64,000 bases of DNA from Euphorbia lathyris (Eukaryota; Streptophyta; Magnoliopsida; Malpighiales; Euphorbiaceae). The notes under the pieces were generated by a model. The model was not told the DNA's origin and made no database searches. It saw only the letters and a program-made list of their open reading frames with translations. Position 1 is the stretch's first letter. The number at the start of each line of letters is the position of its first letter. The DNA lies in NCBI RefSeq assembly GCF_963576675.1, contig NC_088913.1, positions 87,233,001-87,297,000 on the forward strand. Reading direction: 5' to 3'. Below are positions 58,001-64,000 of the stretch, one piece after another. Made by a program: the position numbers and the translations under genes.

Positions 58001-58140
58001 TAGTGGATAGGACGGAGTGGAGGGAGCGAATCTGTGTCGCTGACACGACTTGATTTTCACAGTTTTATATGATGGTTCATGTTAGCCGACCCCGAATCAT
58101 TTCGGGACTAAGGCTTTGTTGTTGTTGTTGTTGTATATAT
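55030..58140 (+). mobile_element. RTE-clade LINE, nearly full length
   Basis: It has a GC-rich 5' leader (about 55080-55120), one long ORF, a short 3' UTR with CCCGAATCATTTCGGGACTAAGG (a small hairpin, about 58088) and a (TTG)n tail at about 58115-58133. The TTG tail and single ORF are typical of plant RTE elements. The 5' boundary is approximate and no TSD was found. Confidence 0.85.
55123..58053 (+). pseudogene. RTE ORF (endonuclease-RT), three in-frame stops only
   Basis: One frame of 976 codons has no frameshift. Residues about 25-290 form an APE-type endonuclease: F-G-T-W-N, L-Q-E-T-K-W, G-D-L-N-G-H, Q-I-D-F, and a closing T-Q-H-R. Residues about 490-750 form the [32 protein letters not shown], and F-A-D-D at about 57285. 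The C-terminal part has a C-x-H-type segment ([10 protein letters not shown]) and ends at TGA 58051-58053. The only breaks are TAG 55555-55557, TAG 56851-56853 and TGA 57898-57900. The first two sit where related proteins have Trp (F-W, L-W), a G-to-A change of TGG. Confidence 0.9.
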
Positions 58141-58702
58141 TTACGCTCTCCTCTTCTGTTTAAGTTTTAAATTAAATAATTCATTAACATGATATTAGAG
58201 TAAAAAAATATCGACAGTTTGAATCCTTATGCCGTCGTTTATTAATGAAAATTTTGATACATAGTAAAAATGAATATGTATAATACACACAACCAACAAT
58301 TACCGATGAGTTTTATAGTACATACGACTTTTTTTTATAAGAGATTGTTGTTAAATGTGTCATACATCTTAGCATGACAAACAGGTTTACATTGATCATC
58401 TGATACAGATTGAAAGCGATAAATGGAGGTTTTAATCGTAAACCAATAAAGAGTTTCTTCTCTAGCTAAACTAGAAGGAGTGAATCCCAATAACAAGGTA
58501 TAAACCTCGGTTCTCAAAGAGAAAAATGTTTGATTGATTAAAAGTTAGTTCATCCTTACAAAAATGGGGGTTTAAATACTTCCCCTAAAGATAAGAACAA
58601 GGACAGGGACTACCCCTACTAGGGTTACAATAAGGCTAACAGCAAAAGGGTAAAATAGGTAATACGCCCCGACAATCAGTACAATGGTACAGGTAAGGAT
58701 TG
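58141..58702 (-). repeat. Probable LTR-like fragment
   Basis: On the minus strand about 58310-58640 has a TATTTAAAC box, a leader and words such as TGTATCAGATGATC that suggest an LTR end. No partner LTR or coding part is present. 58141-58310 is AT-rich spacer. Confidence 0.3.
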
Positions 58703-60986
58703 TGTAACCCCCTCACTTGGATCACATGATATCTCACAAAATATCAGTTATAGACATGCTTTAGAATTCTCAATCATATAAACTTCAATCTCATATAAAC
58801 TTTACATATTATACATAAGAGAAAGCATTTACAATACACGTTTAAATCATTATCCTACATAGAGGATTTACAAAACAAAAGTACATCACAAGACTCCAAA
58901 ATGCCTAGATGAGAATGGACTGACATTGCCGGTGCAACCTTAAGCAAGAAGAACTCCACTTAACCTGTAAAATCTGTTGGCAAGGGGTGAGCTGCCTACT
59001 CAATAAACATATTACACATATATGTATACAAAAGTAAGGTAAAGAACACAGATCAAAATATATCATACCAAGTTAGAATTTTCAATAGAATGATATTCAC
59101 TTAGTATATTAATACTTCTTTTAGAAATGCCTTGCTATACTTAGACAATATATATAAAATGGTCCTTGGGCCCAATCTGTATCCCGGCTCACTAAATTCG
59201 GAATACAATCATCTCTACGGAGGATTTAACTCAACTCACGTACGCATATATCTCAACACATGTGCTTCCGGCTCACAATATTCGGATAGCACTCTCAACT
59301 TGGACCATTTCACATATCCATCTAAGCAAGCTCATATTCATTTCTCAACCATTATCCAGTTCAAGTATGTGTACAAGGCTCAACATGCCGTATTTACTCA
59401 TAACACTGCAACATACTCAATCATATCACTTTCGTATCAAACACAATGTATCACAAATACTCAAACATTATCCACATCATTCACATAAGATTCAACAACA
59501 TCTCACACTCAACAAGTTACAAGGCACAATACATCCATACACGTATATAAGCAATATGCTTACCGTCGCACTTGGTTCGATCTATTCAACACGATCGGGT
59601 GTGCGTTCAATTGCACCTTGCCCTCCTAATGTCACATAACATTGATACAATTAGCCTTAACATAAACTTAATGAAAATATAAACTAAGGAATGCTATATG
59701 ATTTACAAGACACTAATGCCACAAAGTTCATGCAATCCAATCCTTTTGTCTTAGATCATCACATGACGTACTTGCACACATTCTGCCATAACTTTCTATA
59801 TATGAATCCAAATGGCCTGATTCTTGAACCAACTGAAACTAGACATATATGGGTAGAACATATCCAAAATTCACATTCATATCACCTCTACATAATATAT
59901 GGCATGTAAAATGATTCTGTCCTGTTTCCAGCCAAGAAACAGACTACCCAGCTTTGCATCTACCATAATGCACTCAACCTAGCTCACACTAAGCACAATG
60001 GATTGCCAAATCCTTTTACATACATATACTTAAAGTATTTAGGAACACTTTTGTGTAAAGAAACGTTCTCCAATTGGGACTCTAAGATCCTCAAAATGCT
60101 ACATCAACATGGCTGCCTCACATGACATTCAATTTCGAGGCAGTCATGATCCATCTAGGTTTTCTTCCTCTATATATGGAATTAAAGTCCCATATTTTAC
60201 ATAGGGTTTCATAACACATATAGGAACATAGTTTATGCTTTATGTATCTTCAAATTCGAACAATATTAATATGAAAAACAGGCTCCAAAATGACTGAAAG
60301 CAGTACCCTAGATTTCTGTTTAGGGCACTTGATACATATCTTGCATTTGGACAGCCTATAACCACTTTAAACAACACCAAAACTCAACAAACTTAATCAC
60401 AAATCATCCACAACAAATCCTATGATCATACCTAGGTATTTCAGAATCTCCAACTCATAGAAAACAAGCTAAAACAACATACTAACCTTCAACTTGTGTC
60501 TATCACCTAGTATGCTTCCTAACTTGACTTGTTTGGCTTGAAAATGGAAGAAATTGGAAGAGTTTTGTTTGGAGGGTGTTATGGTATGAACACGGAATGT
60601 TTTGCTGAAGCTTTGGTCGAAATTGTGGCTGAATATCATAAAGAATGAGTTGTGTCCATCCATTTGAAAGGAAGAGGTGCATTTTGTCTCAATCTTGGGT
60701 GACATCATGCTTTGTGAGGTGCTTACTTATTCAACTTCATTTCCAGCCCTCCATAAGTCTAATTTAATCAATTAAGGACATGTTCATTCATTCATTTACG
60801 TCCTAACTCAATTAATCAATCGTTACATCTTAACGACACACTAATCGCCTCCTAATCGCATGGTAATCGCATTATGCTTACGAAACTTCTAATGACAATG
60901 AGATGAATCTAAAATGCATGTATTCAATCATGAAAACATATATAAATATGGAAAGATGTATATGTTAGAGTTTTAGGGATGTTACA
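58703..60986 (-). repeat. 3' LTR of gypsy chromovirus
   Basis: 2284 bp on the minus strand, from TGTAACATCCC (60986) to GGGGGTTACA (58703), the TGTAAC...GTTACA ends typical of Tekay/Del LTRs. The flanking five bases on the left are GATTG; the matching TSD copy would be outside the window. Short open frames inside it are not genes. Confidence 0.85.
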
Positions 60987-61000
60987 GTTCTTCCCCCCTT
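60987..61000 (-). other. Polypurine tract of gypsy element
   Basis: AAGGGGGGAAGAAC on the minus strand lies directly before the LTR and about 20 bp after the pol stop. Confidence 0.85.
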
Positions 61001-61021
61001 AAAGAATTTCGTCCTCGAAAT

Positions 61022-64000
61022 TCACTTACCAGATGCTTCAAATAGGTAAGGATATTGTGTCCTCATATTTTCTTCTACCTCCCAAGTTGCCTCATCAAGT
61101 GTTTGATTATGACTCCATCTCACCTTAACCATTGGAATTTCATGGTTTCTGAGTCGTTTCATTTCTCGTCCCAAAATCTCTAAAGGTTGCTCACGAATAG
61201 TCAAGTCTGTATTCACTATTGCAATCTCAGGTTTAGGAATCATATGACTTGGGTCTGATCTATATCTTCTTAATACTGACACATGAAATACATCATGTAT
61301 TAAAGACAATTTTGGTGGTAGAGCTAACCTATAAGCCAATGGTCCAACTCTCTCAATGATCTCATAAGGCCCGATGTATCTTGGATTCAACTTCCCTCTT
61401 CTACCAAAACGAACTATTCCTTTCCATGGGGATATTTTTAAAAACACTTTATATTCCATCTCCCTTCGGTGCTGATCCACATAAGCTTTTTGACGTTCCT
61501 GTGCAGCTTTTAAATACTTCTTTATGACATTGATCTTCTCAACAGTTTCCTGGACTAACTCAGGTCCTTCTAATTGCCTCATTCCTTCAACATCCCAACA
61601 TATAGGGCTTCTACACGGTCTTCCATATAATGCCTCATAAGGTGCCATGCCTATACTCGAATGATAACCATTATTATAAGCAAACTCCATAAGAGGTAAA
61701 TGTATATCCCACTCGCCTTGGAAATTAAGAACACAAGCTCTCATCATATCCTCTAAGGTCTGAATAGTTCTTTCCGATTGTCCATCTGTCTGTGGATGAA
61801 AAGTTGTACTGAAATGCAATTTTGTTCCCAAGGAATGCTGTAAACTGCCCCAAAATCTAGATGTAAACCTAGGATCACGATCTGAAACAATAGATATAGG
61901 TACTCCATGCAATCTCACAATTTGTTCCACATAAAGTCTAGCCAATTTATCCATCGAGTCTGTCTGTTGAACCGGTAGAAAGTGAGCAGATTTCGTAAGT
62001 CTATCTACTATCACCCATATACTATCGTGTCTACGCCTTGTTCTTGGTAATCCCATCACAAAATCCATAGTGATCCTCTCCCATTTCCACTCTGGTATGG
62101 TTAAAGGTTTTAGTTTTCCCACGGGAGCTTGATGCTCAGCTTTAACCTGTTGACATGTCAAACATTTGGAAACAAAATCAGATACATCTTTCTTCATTGT
62201 AGGCCACCAGTAAAAAGGTCTCAAATTTCTGTACATCTTTGTCATTCCTGGGTGCATAGCATAAGGAGAATTATGTGCTTCCTGTAGAATTTTTGATCTT
62301 AAATTTGCTACATCTGGAACACATAATCGACTACCTATCATCATAGTTCCATCATCTTCCACAGAAATATCAGGTCTTTTACCTTGTTGTACATGATCTC
62401 GCATTTTTTGTAAATAAGGATCATGCCACTGTGCTTCTTGGATCCTTTCTTTCAAATCTGGTTTTACCCGTAGTGTAGCCATCAAACCTGTTACTTCATT
62501 TACTTCTAACTGCACATCCATGGCTCGCATCGCCACTAGTGAATTCAAACTATAACTCTTCATACTAGCCACAATATCAACACTCTTTCGACTCAAAGCA
62601 TCTGCAACCACATTAGCCTTTCCTGGATGGTAATCTATTGTACAATCATAATCTTTTAATAACTCAATCCATCTCCTTTGTCTTAGGTTCAGCTCCTTTT
62701 GTGTAAAGATGTACTTCAGACTCTTGTGATCAGTGAGAATCTGAAATGTCTCCCCATATAGATAATGTCTCCATACCTTCAATGCATGGATGACTGCTGC
62801 TAACTCTAAGTCGTGTGTGGGGTAATTCATCTCATGAGGTCTCAGTTGCCTAGAAGCATATGCAATAACTTTCCCATTTTGCATTAGAACACATCCCAAA
62901 CCTTGTCCCGAGGCATCTGTATAAACAACAAAGCCACAACCTTCAGAAGGTAACACTAACACTGGTGCGGAAGTCAATCTCTTCTTTAGTTCCTCAAAGC
63001 TTTGGTGACATTTATCATTCCACTGGAATACAACGCCCTTTCTCAGCAATTTAGTTAATGGACCTGCAATCAGAGAAAAACCCTCTACAAATCTCCTGTA
63101 ATAACCAGCTAATCCATGAAAACTCCTAAGCTCTGTAACGTTCTTTGGCGGTTCCCATTCATCAATAGCTTTAATTTTGGAAGGGTCGGGTTGAACCCCT
63201 TCACCTGACACCACATGACCAAGGAATACAACTTCATCCATCCAAAATTCACATTTGCTCAGCTTTGCATACATCTGATTATCTCTCAAAATTTTCAAAA
63301 CAATTCTCAAATGTTGTTCATGCTCACCCACAGTTCTTGAATACACTAGGATATCATCAATGAATATCACAACAAACTTATCTAGATATGGCTGAAAAGT
63401 CTTGTTCATTAATGCCATGAAAGCTGCAGGAGCATTAGTCAAGCCAAAAGGCATCACAAGAAACTCAAAATGACCATACTTTGTGCGGAAAGCAGTTTTA
63501 GGTATGTCAACTTCTGCAACTCTCAACTGCCAATAGCCCGATCTTAAATCAATCTTTGAAAAATGACGAGCTCCTCTAAGTTGATCTAGCAAATCATCAA
63601 TTCGAGGCAAGGGATACTTGTTTTTCACTGTCATCCTGTTCAGTTGTCTGTAATCAATACACAATCGCATACTACCATCTTTCTTCTTCACAAATAATAC
63701 AGGTGCTCCCCACGGTGAAGTACTAGGTCGTATAAACCCCTTCTCAAGTAGTTCTTCTATTTGTTTCTTCAATTCTTGTAATTCCATTGGAGCCATTCTA
63801 TATGGAGCAATTGATATAGGAGATACTCCTGGCATGGTCTCAATAGGAAAATCAATCTCCCTATGAGGTGGTAATCCTGGTAGTTCATCTACGAATACAT
63901 CTGCAAAATCTCTCACCACTGGAATATTCTCCAATTTGCCTCCATCCTCCCTAGTATCCACAACATGAGCTAAATATGCCTCACACCCATTTCTAATCCA
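61022..64000 (-). CDS. Ty3/gypsy chromovirus (Tekay-like) pol, partial at 5' end
   Basis: One frame is open from the window edge to the stop at 61022, more than 990 codons with no lesion. It enters after the protease (C-E-A-Y-L-A-H-V at the edge). [11 protein letters not shown] (about 63650), S-K-I-D-L-R-S-G-Y (about 63550), F-I-D-D-I-L-V-Y-S (about 63350). RNase H: Y-T-D-A-S-G (about 62930), H-D-L-E-L-A (about 62805), T-D-H-K-S-L (about 62730), V-A-D-A-L-S-R (about 62600). Integrase: H...H..C..C (about 62280-62160), D in T-M-D-F (about 62065), D in S-D-R-D-P-R-F (about 61880), E in Q-S-E-R-T-I (about 61760), then a G-P-Y motif (about 61355). A chromodomain-like C-terminus (V-K-V-R-W...A-T-W-E-V-E) ends it. 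The intact frame suggests a recent insertion. Confidence 0.93.
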   Translation of the reverse strand, partial: WIRNGCEAYLAHVVDTREDGGKLENIPVVRDFADVFVDELPGLPPHREIDFPIETMPGVSPISIAPYRMAPMELQELKKQIEELLEKGFIRPSTSPWGAPVLFVKKKDGSMRLCIDYRQLNRMTVKNKYPLPRIDDLLDQLRGARHFSKIDLRSGYWQLRVAEVDIPKTAFRTKYGHFEFLVMPFGLTNAPAAFMALMNKTFQPYLDKFVVIFIDDILVYSRTVGEHEQHLRIVLKILRDNQMYAKLSKCEFWMDEVVFLGHVVSGEGVQPDPSKIKAIDEWEPPKNVTELRSFHGLAGYYRRFVEGFSLIAGPLTKLLRKGVVFQWNDKCHQSFEELKKRLTSAPVLVLPSEGCGFVVYTDASGQGLGCVLMQNGKVIAYASRQLRPHEMNYPTHDLELAAVIHALKVWRHYLYGETFQILTDHKSLKYIFTQKELNLRQRRWIELLKDYDCTIDYHPGKANVVADALSRKSVDIVASMKSYSLNSLVAMRAMDVQLEVNEVTGLMATLRVKPDLKERIQEAQWHDPYLQKMRDHVQQGKRPDISVEDDGTMMIGSRLCVPDVANLRSKILQEAHNSPYAMHPGMTKMYRNLRPFYWWPTMKKDVSDFVSKCLTCQQVKAEHQAPVGKLKPLTIPEWKWERITMDFVMGLPRTRRRHDSIWVIVDRLTKSAHFLPVQQTDSMDKLARLYVEQIVRLHGVPISIVSDRDPRFTSRFWGSLQHSLGTKLHFSTTFHPQTDGQSERTIQTLEDMMRACVLNFQGEWDIHLPLMEFAYNNGYHSSIGMAPYEALYGRPCRSPICWDVEGMRQLEGPELVQETVEKINVIKKYLKAAQERQKAYVDQHRREMEYKVFLKISPWKGIVRFGRRGKLNPRYIGPYEIIERVGPLAYRLALPPKLSLIHDVFHVSVLRRYRSDPSHMIPKPEIAIVNTDLTIREQPLEILGREMKRLRNHEIPMVKVRWSHNQTLDEATWEVEENMRTQYPYLFEASGK

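Noticed and set aside
59132..59909. Two or three open frames of 70-125 codons
   Set aside because: They lie inside the 2.3-kb gypsy LTR and have no recognisable content.
1..64000. tRNA, rRNA or known microRNA genes
   Set aside because: Only tRNA-like SINE heads were seen. No full cloverleaf or conserved rRNA stretch was found by eye.

Overview
This window is plant nuclear DNA, almost certainly from a eudicot. It is AT-rich, has no operon-like gene packing, and is filled with plant retroelements: Ty1/copia Sireviruses, another copia, a Ty3/gypsy chromovirus, L1 and RTE LINEs, tRNA-derived SINEs, and Mutator, hAT and Tourist-type non-autonomous DNA elements. Two host-type coding fragments also match plant families (a BRH1-like RING-H2 protein and a CHR27/28-type SNF2 ATPase). 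I cannot name the species. All calls come from reading the sequence by eye; identities and divergence figures are hand counts.

Layout. 1-2395 is the 3' end of a Sirevirus (A), apparently nested in a decayed copia element (B, 2396-6063). From 6078 to about 12.5 kb lies a host segment with a Pack-MULE carrying a RING-H2 fragment (7842-9398), a small secreted Cys-rich peptide gene (10262-10567) and a second MULE (10896-11941). 12557-35711 is a Sirevirus (C, + strand, TSD TAAGG). A complete opposite-strand Sirevirus (D, 15912-27557, TSD ATGTC) is inserted in its pol. From 35712 to 42.2 kb the host segment resumes as a diverged duplicate of the 6-10.7 kb block. It holds another MULE, a 127-bp tandem repeat, a SINE and a broken copy of the Cys-rich gene. 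43-47.3 kb is a nest of MITEs, inverted LTR-like sequences and a roughly 270-bp-arm hairpin made of SNF2 gene sequence. 47.4-52.1 kb holds two 5'-truncated L1 copies on either side of a second intact Cys-rich gene (50348-50743). 52.7-54.3 kb has two more MULE-type elements. 55.0-58.1 kb is an RTE LINE broken only by three in-frame stops. 58.7-64.0 kb is the 3' LTR and an uninterrupted pol of a gypsy chromovirus that runs off the window.

The only good candidates for expressed host genes are the two Cys-rich secreted peptides. They share an exact C-X3-C-X3-C-X9-C-X3-C-X3-C framework and similar promoters and belong to a local duplicated family with one dead copy. The captured RING-H2 frame is a weaker candidate. 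The other points worth attention are the SNF2 hairpin (a possible small-RNA source), a conserved TATA plus leader in front of the extra 3' ORF of two Sireviruses, five MULE-type elements with perfect 9-bp TSDs, and several repair scars with captured filler DNA.
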